Assembly: GCA_020638635.1 (NCBI GenBank)
Contig: JACKIE010000011.1
Coordinates: 30,620 to 94,619 of the forward strand
Length of the DNA: 64,000 nucleotides
DNA from: Planctomycetota bacterium
GTDB taxonomy: Bacteria; Planctomycetota; UBA8742; UBA2392
Reading direction: 5' to 3'
Positions 28,661-37,589 of this stretch are shown piece after piece; positions within the stretch are counted from its first letter, which is position 1; each line of letters starts with the position of its first letter. The translations under genes and the position numbers were made by a program. The notes under the pieces were generated by a model. It saw only the letters and a program-made list of their open reading frames with translations, had not been told where the DNA came from and searched no databases.

Positions 28661-29599
28661 ATGTCCAACACGCCCCTGGACGACGACCTGCATGAAGCGA
28701 TGTCGCGTTTCAAGGCCGCCGCGCAGGCCCAGCCCATCGAGCTGCCGAAGATCGAGCCGCCGGCCAAGGTGCTGGTCGCTTTCGACCAGAGCAACCAGGA
28801 CGACGCCGTGGCGGTGGCGGCTCGCGAGGTCTGCACTCGATTCGGCGCGACGGCCGTGCTGGCCCTGGCCAGCCCCGGCCTGGACATCGAGACGCGCCGC
28901 AAGCACCTGGAAGCCATGCAGGCGAAACTGGCCGGCGTGAGCTGCGAAATTTCGCCGCCCCAGGACGACGAGGACCCGGCTGACCGCATACTCGACGCCC
29001 AGCAGGCCGCGGGCGCGAAGTTCCTGGTACTGCCGGCGCCCTACCTGGAGAACCTCGACAAACTTGGGCGCGACTCCGTGGGCAGCACGGCCGAGCGTGT
29101 GCTGGCGCGCGCGACCACGCCGATACTGTTCGTGCGCGAGCCGCGCGAGGGCATGGCGGGCTGTTTCGGCAAACCGCTGACCAAGCTGCACGTGCGCCAG
29201 CCCGAGGCCGCGGACGCCCTGGCCGTAGGCTTCGCCCTGTGCGGCACGGCGGCGCAGTTCCGCGTGCTGTTCGTGGTGGACGCGGCGGCAATGACCGAAG
29301 CGGCCGCCCTGCTGGGGCACGAGGTGGACCCGGCCAAGCTGACCGACCAGGCTCTGCTGGATGACGCGCAGGCGGCCGCGGGGTCGCTGGTGGCGGCCGC
29401 CCAGCACTGGGCGTCGGACCACAAGGCGGCGCTGAAGGTGGATTTCAAGATCGGCAGCGACCCGGACGTCACGGCGCGCGAGGCCAATGACGGCGGTCAT
29501 CTGCTGGTGCTGCCCTGTCCGGCCGACCGCAACAGCAGCGCCTACAGCCGCGCGCTGACGGTACTGCGCCTCAGCAGCGTGCCGGTATTGATGGTGTAG
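28661..29599 (+). CDS. tandem universal stress protein (UspA-like)
   Basis: A 312-residue cytoplasmic protein with two Usp-like units. The first runs from KVLVAFDQSNQDDAVAVAA to GSTAERVLARATTPILFVRE, the classic end of a Usp domain; the second ends NSSAYSRALTVLRLSSVPVL in the same way. ATP binding is likely for the first unit (GRDSVGST). AAAGGA precedes the ATG. Coupling to a transporter gene is common for Usp proteins that regulate ion carriers, so it probably modulates the neighbouring transporter. Confidence 0.85.
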   Translation: MSNTPLDDDLHEAMSRFKAAAQAQPIELPKIEPPAKVLVAFDQSNQDDAVAVAAREVCTRFGATAVLALASPGLDIETRRKHLEAMQAKLAGVSCEISPPQDDEDPADRILDAQQAAGAKFLVLPAPYLENLDKLGRDSVGSTAERVLARATTPILFVREPREGMAGCFGKPLTKLHVRQPEAADALAVGFALCGTAAQFRVLFVVDAAAMTEAAALLGHEVDPAKLTDQALLDDAQAAAGSLVAAAQHWASDHKAALKVDFKIGSDPDVTAREANDGGHLLVLPCPADRNSSAYSRALTVLRLSSVPVLMV

Positions 29600-29644
29600 G
29601 GTCGATGGCAGGGCCGGAAGGCCACGTCGCGCGCCTTGCGATTT

Positions 29645-31153
29645 TCATTCCAGGTCGTCGCGTTTGTAGCGGCGGGTGATCTTTTCGGTTTCTTCCTTGC
29701 TCAGGTTGGGCTCGTCGTCCTGCACTTCTTCTATGGCCACGGCCTGGGTGTTGTGCCGGGCAAGGCGCCAGCGTCGTTTGGCCCAGCTGATGGGCGTGAG
29801 CGCCAGCAGCATCAACGCCAGCACCGGCGCCGCCAGCGCCAGGATTCGTTCCAGCACCCGCAGGCGCGGATGGCCGAGCGCCTCACCCATCTCTTCGGCG
29901 GCAGGCAGCAGCACCGCGAACCAGCGCCCCTCGCCGCGCGCCAGCACGTTCCCCTGCCCGTCCACCGCGACGCCGCCGCCGGCCCACACGGCGATCTGCC
30001 TCGAGGCGCGCACCACGGCCTCACGCCGCTGCTCACGCACCCAGAACCGTTCCTGGGCGGGGTGCGCGGGCTCGAGGGGCGTCGTGAAGATTTCGGTGGA
30101 CCATTGCGTGCTCCAGTGGCTGTCGGATGCCAGAGAAGGGAAGACGCGCAGCTGCCAACTGTCTTCCAGCACCAGGGGCTCGCCGCTCACCTCGCCGGGC
30201 GCACCTAGCCAGCGCCTTTGCGCCGCGGGGTGCGGCGCGCCCGCGAACGCGTAGGCTGTGGTGGCATCCGGCCCGGCCAGCACCATGACCAGGGTGATGC
30301 GGCGGCTGCTTGCCAGGCGGCCCGCCTGCTCCAGCCAGGCTGCGCGTTCCGCGTCGTCTTTCACCCGCAGCTGGCGCCAAACGACGATGGCGCTGCGTGT
30401 GCGGTTGGCCAGGGCGTCGGCGGTGGCGCCCACCGGGTCGCTCGCGTCGGTCACCACGTAGAAGCTGACCGTGTCGCGCCGGTTGGAGGGCCGAACAGTA
30501 AGCGAGCCCCACCAGTCAATCCCGCCCGCGGCAAGCAGCAGGCCCGCCAGCACGAGACCCTGCCAGCCCGGCCAGCGCGACAACGGCCCGCGCGGCCTGT
30601 GGAACATCTCGGCCGACAGCCAGCCCAAGCCCAGCATGCAGCCGGCCACGGTGGAGGGTCCGAGCTTGGGCCATGCCAAGCGCAGCAGCTCCCCTTCGAT
30701 CAACCCGCCCAGTGGGACCAGCATCGCCGCCTGCGGCGGCAGCAGCGCCCAGAAGCCCGTCGCCAGCACGGCCACCAGCAACGGACGCAGCGCCCAAGGG
30801 ATCTTGCGGCAGATCGGCAGTTCAATGGCGGCAAGGGGGATCGCGGGCAGCAGCCCGCCCGCCAGCCACGCCGGAAGGGGAGCCGCCCCCTCGACGTCGA
30901 GCAGCCAGAAGCTTTGCGTCACGGCCGCCAGCAGCAGGCTGAGCGCCGCCAGCAGCAGCGCGCCGACCGGCCCCGCGCCTCGGCAGGCAAAACACAGCGG
31001 GATCAGCGCCACCCAGGCGAGCGGCCAGGCGCCCACCATGTCGCCGCTGAGGTACAGCAGCAGCGTGGTGCCAAGCGCGGGCAGCATGCGCAACGGCACG
31101 CCGCGCAATCCGCCGAACAGCTCTTCGTGCTCGAGGTTGTTCAGCAGCGCCAA
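29645..31153 (-). CDS. apolipoprotein N-acyltransferase-like protein, catalytic residues lost
   Basis: A 502-residue protein with six to seven N-terminal helices, a periplasmic domain of about 220 residues and a final helix (LALAAPVLALMLLALTPISW), the topology of Lnt. The nitrilase-like domain is poorly conserved: where Lnt has VWPE with the catalytic Glu, this protein reads VVWRQLR, and no Cys is found in the region expected for the nucleophile. It would then not acylate lipoproteins. A scaffold or lipid-binding role is possible. A separate true Lnt should exist elsewhere, given the many lipoproteins here. Confidence 0.5.
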   Translation of the reverse strand: MALLNNLEHEELFGGLRGVPLRMLPALGTTLLLYLSGDMVGAWPLAWVALIPLCFACRGAGPVGALLLAALSLLLAAVTQSFWLLDVEGAAPLPAWLAGGLLPAIPLAAIELPICRKIPWALRPLLVAVLATGFWALLPPQAAMLVPLGGLIEGELLRLAWPKLGPSTVAGCMLGLGWLSAEMFHRPRGPLSRWPGWQGLVLAGLLLAAGGIDWWGSLTVRPSNRRDTVSFYVVTDASDPVGATADALANRTRSAIVVWRQLRVKDDAERAAWLEQAGRLASSRRITLVMVLAGPDATTAYAFAGAPHPAAQRRWLGAPGEVSGEPLVLEDSWQLRVFPSLASDSHWSTQWSTEIFTTPLEPAHPAQERFWVREQRREAVVRASRQIAVWAGGGVAVDGQGNVLARGEGRWFAVLLPAAEEMGEALGHPRLRVLERILALAAPVLALMLLALTPISWAKRRWRLARHNTQAVAIEEVQDDEPNLSKEETEKITRRYKRDDLE

Positions 31154-31256
31154 CTTGACCCCCGCCGGAGGTGCATGTACATCAAACTGTTTCCCGCCCC
31201 GATGCTACACTAATCGGGCGCGGTTTCGCCTGTCCGGACAGGCCCGGGAGAGCACG

Positions 31257-31679
31257 GTGCGGAATTCGTTTCAGCTGGCGGCGCTGCTGGCGCTGCTGTT
31301 GGCCCTTGCCGCGTGCAGCGGCAAGGTGCGCCATGACTTCGGCGGCGGCGGCTCCGACGCCGAGGTGCTGATCCTGCGTGACTCCCCGGCCGTCGAGCTT
31401 TCCATCTGGGAAGGCGCCATCGTGTTCGACCTGCGCGAGTACGACCAGTGGGCACAGGGCCACGTGCAGGGCGCCCGCCACAGCAGCCTCGAAGACCTTG
31501 ACCGCGGGCGCGGACTGCCCCAGGACAGGGAAGCGCCCCTGCTGTTCATGGGCGAAGGCCCCATGGACACCCGCCCGGAGCAGGCGGCCGACATCGCCCT
31601 CAAGCGCGGGCACAGCAACGTGCAGATTTTCCCCGGCGGCTGGCGTATGTGGGTTGACGCCCACAACACGCGCGAATAG
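31257..31679 (+). CDS. rhodanese-like lipoprotein lacking the active Cys
   Basis: A 140-residue protein with lipoprotein signal (LALLLALAACSG) and a rhodanese fold: VFDLREYDQWAQGHVQGARH, then a stretch where the sulfur-carrying Cys normally begins the loop, here LLFMGEGPMDTRPEQ, and VQIFPGGWRMWVDA near the end. Met replaces Cys, so sulfur transfer is not expected. The start is GTG at 31257 after GGGAG. It is divergent from the Lnt-like gene and 66 bp before the next lipoprotein gene, with which it may share a transcript. Confidence 0.75.
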   Translation: MRNSFQLAALLALLLALAACSGKVRHDFGGGGSDAEVLILRDSPAVELSIWEGAIVFDLREYDQWAQGHVQGARHSSLEDLDRGRGLPQDREAPLLFMGEGPMDTRPEQAADIALKRGHSNVQIFPGGWRMWVDAHNTRE

Positions 31680-31745
31680 GGCTGCCATCGGCGGCGGGCT
31701 TTCCTATCCTGTATCTCCCTGCAACCGAACCCCTCTCGGTCTGCC

Positions 31746-32723
31746 ATGCGCTACTTGCTTCCGTTGCTTCTTCTATTATTGGCCGCGTGCGGCAGCCAGG
31801 AACGCCCCGAGTACGACAATGACGTCTGGGAGACCTACAACCCCAGGCTGGATCGTCCCACTTACGACGAGACCTACATCCCGCCTTCGCGCATGGACGC
31901 CGACCAGCTGGTCGAGCGCGCCATGCGCGCGGAACGCGACCAGCGCGACGACCAGGCGCGTGTGGACTACCACGCCGCCTTCCTCCGCGACCGCTGGCAC
32001 CCGCAGGCCAACCGCCGTTATCAGGACCTGATGCTTCGCAACGGCTTGTTCGACACAGTGTGGCAGGAGTACCTCGACCTGTGGCAGGCCCAGCCCGCCC
32101 GCGGAGACGCCTTCTGGTTCCACTTGCGCCCCATGTTGCTGCGCCGCGCCGACCAGCCCATGCCCCTTGAACGCGAGCCGAACCTCAGCGAGCAACAGGC
32201 GTCGCAATTCGCCTCCCTCAGCGCCCAAGCCCGCCAGAAGTGGGAAGAGGGCGACGACGCCGGCGCCCGTGAGGCCGTGGCGCAGGCCCTGGCAATCGCC
32301 GAGCTGCCAGAGCTGCAACGACTGCGTATCCAGCTCGCGCCCGCTGAAGATCACGCAGGGTTGCTGGCAGAGTTTGCGGAGCGCGCCGAGGAGAACCCGG
32401 CCAGCGGCGACGCCCTCTACCTGCAGGCCCGCATACTGGCGGCGACAGACGCGGCCGCGGCGCTAAGTCTGCTGCGGGAAGGCTGGATTCTTGGCTTGCC
32501 CGGCTGGTGGCTGCGCTTCGGGATCGGCGAACTGTGCCTGGAGCTAGGCGACAGGCAGCTTCCGGAGGCCCTGGCAGGCGAGCCGGATGCGGTGCGCTCG
32601 GCCCAAGGCTGGTACGCAGCCGCCGAGGCGTTTCTGACAGCTTGTCGAGAAGCGCGGCCCGACAACGAGTACACCGATGTGCTGCTACAGGTTGTGGTGA
32701 AACAACGCGAGCGGCTGCAGTGA
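31746..32723 (+). CDS. lipoprotein with TPR-like helical repeats
   Basis: A 325-residue protein; signal peptide LLPLLLLLLAACGS gives a lipidated Cys at about residue 15. The mature part is all-helical, with repeat-like stretches (LVERAMRAERDQRDDQARVD, then WHPQANRRYQDLMLRNGLF, and LYLQARILAATDAAAALSLL) similar to tetratricopeptide repeats but without a firm family match. It probably acts as a scaffold at the periplasmic face. It follows the rhodanese-like lipoprotein gene and is likely co-expressed with it. Confidence 0.7.
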   Translation: MRYLLPLLLLLLAACGSQERPEYDNDVWETYNPRLDRPTYDETYIPPSRMDADQLVERAMRAERDQRDDQARVDYHAAFLRDRWHPQANRRYQDLMLRNGLFDTVWQEYLDLWQAQPARGDAFWFHLRPMLLRRADQPMPLEREPNLSEQQASQFASLSAQARQKWEEGDDAGAREAVAQALAIAELPELQRLRIQLAPAEDHAGLLAEFAERAEENPASGDALYLQARILAATDAAAALSLLREGWILGLPGWWLRFGIGELCLELGDRQLPEALAGEPDAVRSAQGWYAAAEAFLTACREARPDNEYTDVLLQVVVKQRERLQ

Positions 32724-32787
32724 TGCCCTTCCCGATCGGGAAGCTCTAGAAATTCTGACACTCGGCAGGAATCGGGTAGTTCGCCCA

Positions 32788-32808
32788 AATGGCCTGAAAA
32801 TGGCCATT
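32788..32808. promoter_or_regulatory. palindrome in promoter region of the NGG-repeat gene
   Basis: AATGGCC, 7-base loop TGAAAAT, GGCCATT. It is 131 bp upstream of the next ATG, in an AT-richer stretch that also holds a TTGAGA (32847) followed after 17 bases by ATAAAA, a weak sigma-70-like pair. It may be an operator; evidence is sequence symmetry only. Confidence 0.35.
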
Positions 32809-32938
32809 CGTAACCATTCAGGACTTGGACTGTCCACAAATGTGCAATTGAGACATTGGACAAGGGTGACATAAAAATTACCATCTTGCCCGCTCACAGC
32901 ATTCGGCGGTGTGACATTACGGAACTCAGGAGAGCATT

Positions 32939-35917
32939 ATGAAGCGCTTCAACAAGGCGTTGTGTTTGACGCTAGCCCTCGGCGGCCTGTTGCTCGCCGG
33001 CTGCGGCGGCGGTGACGATGGCGGCGGTGGAGGCGGCGGCGGACTGCCCGGCCTTACCGCGATTCACTGGACCCTCAACGGCGGCGTCGCCACAACCGGC
33101 GCGGCTACCAACGGCGGAAACGCCGGTACCGCTCAGATGCAGTCGCAGGGCGACATCCTGTTCGACGACGGGCGCACCAGGCCGACCGTGACGACCAACT
33201 TCCTTACGGCGGGCGTCACGGCGGACAACGTCGTGACCTACGCCGAACTGGTAAGCCTGCTGGCCCCGGCCATCGCGGGCACCCAGGCCACCTTCAACCT
33301 GCCGGCCGGCACCGGCTTCAACCTCGCCGGCGGCGTTACGCTGAACCTCGGCGACGCCGTTGCGGGCGTGATTGACACGGTTGCGATTTCCACCAACTCG
33401 GAAATCATCATCGCGGGCAACATCATCCTGACCCGCACCTCGGCCAACTCGGTGGACTTCCAGGCCACCACCAGCCAGAACGCCACCAACCCGATCCTGT
33501 TCACGGGCTACGTGGACGGTCGCGGCTCCGCGACGCGCGACGGCGGCAGTTTCCAGCTCAGCTCCACGGGCACCACGGCCGGCATCATCCTGCTGGGTCG
33601 CGGCGACCTGTCGGGCGGCGCCGGTGACGCGGCCACCGACGGTGGAGACAGCGGCTCGGTTGCGGTTTCCTGCACCGGAGACCTGATCGTTCCGTCCTTC
33701 AGCGTGCGCGCCAACGGCGGCGCGGGCACGGCGACCGGCGGCAACGCCGGTGCTTTCCTGCTGGTCAACTTCACTGGCTCCGGCAACTTCCTTGCCCCGT
33801 ACGTGTTCGGCCTTGAGGCCAACGGCGGCAACGGCGGTACCGGCAACGGCGGCAACGGCGGCGTCCTGCAGGTGTACGGAATTTCCACCACCAACACCGT
33901 GGCGACTCGCGCCATGGTGAGCGGCGGTGACAGCACCATGGGCGTCGGCGGCGACGGCGGCGTGGCGCAGATCCTGAGCGCCAGTGGCAGCACCCTGATG
34001 GGCACGCTGAGCGGCACCGTTTACACCACCGCCGACGGCGGCGACTCGGCGAACGCGAACGCGGGCAACGGCGGCCAGAGCGCTTTCTACTCCGGCAACT
34101 TCAACACCGCACTGAACACCGGCTCTGTCAACGGCGGCGTTTCGGCGGCCGGCGGCAACGGCGGCAACGGCGGCGCGTTTGTCACATACGCGCTTGACGC
34201 CACCGGCGCCCGCGTTGACGGCCAGGCCAGCGGCGGCAACGGCGCCGTGAATGGCGGCAACGGCGGCATCGTGGTAATGGGCCGTATCGGCACCATCGCG
34301 GCGACGGGCACCTGGACCAACTGCACAGTGCGCGGCATTGTGAACGGCGGCAACGGCACCACCGGCGACGGTGGCGACGGTGGCACCATCCAGGCGGGTT
34401 CCCCGGGTGCGGGCGCCGGCCAGACGCTCAACTTTACCACTCTCAGCGTCCAGGGCTCCGCCAACGGCGGCACCGGTGTGAACGGCGGCGCCGGCGGCAC
34501 CATGCAGGCTGGTGACTTCAACGGCACCCAAGGCGTGACCTTCAGCGGCTCCGCCAACGGCGGCGCGGCCAACGGCACGGCCGGTGCGACCACCGACGGC
34601 GGCAACGGCGGTGCGGTTCTGTTCGACCTGACCGGCGGCACGGCCACGGTCAATGTTTCCAACGTTTCCCTGAACGGGGGCGCGGGCGCCAGCACGGACG
34701 GCGATGGCGGTCAGGGCGGCAGCATCACGGTGCAGGGAGAGACCCTGGACCTGACTACCACAATCAGCGGCAGTGCCAGCGGTGGCGCTGGTGCAGGAAC
34801 CGGTGATGCAGGCGACGGCGGCAGCCTGACCATCGACCCTGTGTCGAGCACCCTTGCCAACAACGGTTCGGCCACGGTCACCGTGAACGTCACCATGAAC
34901 GGCGGCAATGCCATCAGTGGCCAGGGTGGCGCAAACGGTACCGTGCTGGTCACCTGTGGCACCGGCGGCAGCTTCAATGCCTCCGCCATGAACGTGACCG
35001 CCATCGGCGGCAACAGTGAGCAGAGTGATGCCGAAAACGGTGGCGGACCGGACGTGTTTACCGGCAACTTCGGCGGCCCGGCCACGGTCAGCGGCGGCAC
35101 GTTGAACTTCAACGGCGGCCAGGGCGCCACAGTCAGCGGCAACGGCACGGGCGGCTGCCCGCAGGACATCATCCTGAACACCAACGGCTCCGCCATTACC
35201 TGGACGGCCTCCGTCCTGATGAACGGCGGCAACGGCCGTGGCAGCGGCGATGGCGGCGGCGGCAACGCCGACTTCATCGTCAACCTCAACCTGGACAACG
35301 ACGCTTCGGGCGGTTCGCTCACGCTTAACGGCAGCATCCAGTTGCTCGGCGGCAACGCCTTGGGCAGTGGTGACGGCGGCTGGGGTGGCGAAGTCGTTAT
35401 ACTCGACGGCGCGGCCACCACCGGCGGCAACGTCACGATCAACGCCACAATCAACGCCAACAGCGGCAACTCTTCGACCGGCGACGGCGGGATTGTTGAT
35501 TACCACTCGATCGACGTCACCGGCAACATCATCCTCAATGCCTCTTGGACGGCGAATGGCGGCACCGGCATCAACGGTGGTGACGCCAACGTGTTCGGCG
35601 GCATTTACATCCTGACCGATGCGAACATCAACGTGAACTCCACACTGGAGTCCAACGGCGGCAGCGGCACCGCCACCGGCGGAGACGGCGGCATCGTCAG
35701 CATCGGCAACAATACGGCCACCCTGTTGACCCTCGGCGCGGGCGCTCGCGTGCGCGCTAACGGCGGCGCAGGTCCTACCATCGGCTTGGGCGGCACTGTC
35801 ACGCTGGACCCGGCAGGCGCCGGCCCGGCCAACCCGAACCTGGTTGAGACTGCGGGCAGCGTGGTTGAAGCGAACGACGGCGCTGGCGCGGCCACGGGTA
35901 CCATCACCCGCGACTAG
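32939..35917 (+). CDS. large Gly/Asn-rich repeat lipoprotein (NGGNGG repeats)
   Basis: A 992-residue protein with signal peptide ending LLLAGC (lipidated Cys22) and a Gly-rich linker, then a long array of loosely periodic units of about 30-50 residues built on NGGNGG, GGDGG and SGGAG turns alternating with short beta strands (for example GGNGGTGNGGNGGVLQVYG). The pattern suggests a parallel beta-helix or beta-solenoid exposed at the surface, perhaps adhesive. CAGGAGA precedes the ATG. It ends in a strong terminator. No catalytic domain is visible. Codon composition on the opposite strand gives a false open frame of over 1,500 codons. Confidence 0.75.
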   Translation: MKRFNKALCLTLALGGLLLAGCGGGDDGGGGGGGGLPGLTAIHWTLNGGVATTGAATNGGNAGTAQMQSQGDILFDDGRTRPTVTTNFLTAGVTADNVVTYAELVSLLAPAIAGTQATFNLPAGTGFNLAGGVTLNLGDAVAGVIDTVAISTNSEIIIAGNIILTRTSANSVDFQATTSQNATNPILFTGYVDGRGSATRDGGSFQLSSTGTTAGIILLGRGDLSGGAGDAATDGGDSGSVAVSCTGDLIVPSFSVRANGGAGTATGGNAGAFLLVNFTGSGNFLAPYVFGLEANGGNGGTGNGGNGGVLQVYGISTTNTVATRAMVSGGDSTMGVGGDGGVAQILSASGSTLMGTLSGTVYTTADGGDSANANAGNGGQSAFYSGNFNTALNTGSVNGGVSAAGGNGGNGGAFVTYALDATGARVDGQASGGNGAVNGGNGGIVVMGRIGTIAATGTWTNCTVRGIVNGGNGTTGDGGDGGTIQAGSPGAGAGQTLNFTTLSVQGSANGGTGVNGGAGGTMQAGDFNGTQGVTFSGSANGGAANGTAGATTDGGNGGAVLFDLTGGTATVNVSNVSLNGGAGASTDGDGGQGGSITVQGETLDLTTTISGSASGGAGAGTGDAGDGGSLTIDPVSSTLANNGSATVTVNVTMNGGNAISGQGGANGTVLVTCGTGGSFNASAMNVTAIGGNSEQSDAENGGGPDVFTGNFGGPATVSGGTLNFNGGQGATVSGNGTGGCPQDIILNTNGSAITWTASVLMNGGNGRGSGDGGGGNADFIVNLNLDNDASGGSLTLNGSIQLLGGNALGSGDGGWGGEVVILDGAATTGGNVTINATINANSGNSSTGDGGIVDYHSIDVTGNIILNASWTANGGTGINGGDANVFGGIYILTDANINVNSTLESNGGSGTATGGDGGIVSIGNNTATLLTLGAGARVRANGGAGPTIGLGGTVTLDPAGAGPANPNLVETAGSVVEANDGAGAATGTITRD

Positions 35918-35942
35918 TTGGCGGTTGTAAAACGCAGTCTTG

Positions 35943-35973
35943 AAGGGGCCCCGCTTGGGGCCCCTTTTCTTTT
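35943..35973 (+). terminator. intrinsic terminator after NGG-repeat gene
   Basis: AAGGGGCCCC, GCTT loop, GGGGCCCCTT followed by TTCTTTT. Perfect stem and U-tract 26 bp after the stop codon. Confidence 0.9.
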
Positions 35974-36064
35974 CGGGGGCCTTTTGCCGCGATTTCCGGG
36001 TATTGGTGGCGGCCCTGCCGGTGTTAGACTGCCGGTTGCAGGTGTTGACGTGTAAAGGAATGCC

Positions 36065-37465
36065 ATGAGCCACGATTTCGATGCCGCTATCTTCCGCCGC
36101 CGCCGTGACGAGCTGATCAAGCGCATGCAGGACGGCGTTGCCATTTTCCCGGCGGCCCCGACATACCTCCGCAACGGCGACGTGCATCACGACTACCGCC
36201 AGCACTCCGATTTCTTCTACCTCACCGGCTTTGAAGAGCCCGGCTCGCTGGCGCTGGTCATCAAGGGCCACGGCGAGCATCGCTTCGTGCTGTTCGTGCC
36301 CAAGCGCGACAAGCTGATGGAAATCTGGAACGGCCGTCGCGCCGGACCCGAGGGCGCCAAGGCGCGCTACGGCGCGGACGCGGCCTTCACGCTGGAAGAG
36401 ATCGACGAAAAGGTGCCTGAGTACCTGCGCAACGTGCAGCGCCTGTACGTGCACCTGGGCGACGACACGCCCTTTGACGAGCGCGTGCTGGGCTGGCTCA
36501 ACCGCGTGCGCGCCATGAAGCGCCAGGGCTTCAACGCGCCCACGGAAATGCACGACCCCAGCGAGATCGTGCACGAGATGCGCCTGATCAAGACCGCCGA
36601 CGACCTGCGCTACATGCGCCGCGCTTGCGAAATCACGGCTGCCGCCCACAACGCCGGCATGCGCGCCACGCGCCCCGGCATCTTCGAATACCAGGTGCAG
36701 GCCGCCATCGAGTTCGAGTTCCGCAACCTGGGCAGCCCCCGTAACGGCTACGGCAGCATCGTGGCCGGCGGCGACAACGCCAACATCCTGCACTACCACG
36801 AAAACAACATGCTGTTGAACGACGGCGATCTGTTGCTGGTGGACGCCGGCGCCGAGTTCGGCCACTACAGCGCCGACATCACCCGCACCTGGCCCATCAA
36901 CGGCAAGTTCAGCGAGGCCCAGGCCGAGGTCTACAACTGGGTGCTCAAGGCGCAGCTCGCGGCGATCGACAAGTGCCGCGAGGGCGAGACCTTCCGGGCC
37001 AGCCACGACGCGGCCGTCGAGGTGCTGACCGAGGGCATGGTTGCCATGGGGCTGCTTGAGGGCAACCCGGCCGACATCATCGCCGCCCAGAAGCAGTGGG
37101 ACGAAGACGTGAAGAACAAGAAGGTGGACCCCAAGAAGGACAAGGGCAACGAGCCCCGCACCTATCGTGAGTTTTACATGCATAATACCGGCCACTGGCT
37201 GGGCATGGATGTGCACGACGTGGGCAAATACAAAGACGGCGACGACTGGGTGCCCCTGCGCGCCGGCTGCGTGCTGACCGTCGAGCCCGGCATCTACATC
37301 GCCAAGGACCGCGACGACGTGCCCGAGAAGTACCGCGGCATCGGCGTGCGCATCGAGGACGACGTGCTGGTAACCAAGGGCGAGCCGGACGTAATGACCC
37401 GCGACGCGGTGAAAACCGTCGAGGATATCGAAGCCCTGATGGCAGAGTCGCTCGCGAAGGCCTAG
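36065..37465 (+). CDS. pepP: Xaa-Pro aminopeptidase (M24B)
   Basis: A 466-residue cytoplasmic dimetal peptidase that removes an N-terminal residue before proline. The N-terminal domain runs to about 170; the pita-bread catalytic domain has all five ligands in LLLVDAGAEFGHYSADITRT (two Asp), HNTGHWLGMDVHD (His), TVEPGIYI (Glu) and GVRIEDDVLV (Glu). An insertion of Lys-rich sequence (KQWDEDVKNKKVDPKKDKGN) precedes the His motif, as seen in long PepP proteins. AAAGGAA precedes the ATG. The gene ends directly at a double-hairpin element. Confidence 0.93.
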   Translation: MSHDFDAAIFRRRRDELIKRMQDGVAIFPAAPTYLRNGDVHHDYRQHSDFFYLTGFEEPGSLALVIKGHGEHRFVLFVPKRDKLMEIWNGRRAGPEGAKARYGADAAFTLEEIDEKVPEYLRNVQRLYVHLGDDTPFDERVLGWLNRVRAMKRQGFNAPTEMHDPSEIVHEMRLIKTADDLRYMRRACEITAAAHNAGMRATRPGIFEYQVQAAIEFEFRNLGSPRNGYGSIVAGGDNANILHYHENNMLLNDGDLLLVDAGAEFGHYSADITRTWPINGKFSEAQAEVYNWVLKAQLAAIDKCREGETFRASHDAAVEVLTEGMVAMGLLEGNPADIIAAQKQWDEDVKNKKVDPKKDKGNEPRTYREFYMHNTGHWLGMDVHDVGKYKDGDDWVPLRAGCVLTVEPGIYIAKDRDDVPEKYRGIGVRIEDDVLVTKGEPDVMTRDAVKTVEDIEALMAESLAKA

Positions 37466-37509
37466 AGCCCCGGCGGAAACGCCGGGGACACGCGGCGGGA
37501 CGCCGCGTG
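37463..37509 (+). repeat. stop-codon double-hairpin element, copy 1
   Basis: Begins with the pepP stop TAG, then AG, hairpin CCCCGGCG-GAAA-CGCCGGGG (37468-37487), A, hairpin CACGCGGCG-GGA-CGCCGCGTG (37489-37509). It has the same design as the element after the cyclophilin gene. Possibly a transcript-end or RNA-stability element. Confidence 0.7.
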
Positions 37510-37545
37510 ATTGGAAGCTGCGATAATCAATGCCGGCCGGACTCC

Positions 37546-37588
37546 GTCGCTTTGCAGCGACGGTCCCCGGCCTTTCGGCCGGGGCTCG
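37546..37588 (-). repeat. double-hairpin element, copy 2 (inverted)
   Basis: Read on the minus strand: GAG, CCCCGGCC-GAAA-GGCCGGGG, AC, then CGTCGCT-GCAA-AGCGACG. It shares the first hairpin design with copies at 37463 and 55806 but has a different second stem. It lies within the N-terminal extension of the longer HAD frame and argues against that start. Confidence 0.6.
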
Positions 37589-37589
37589 A

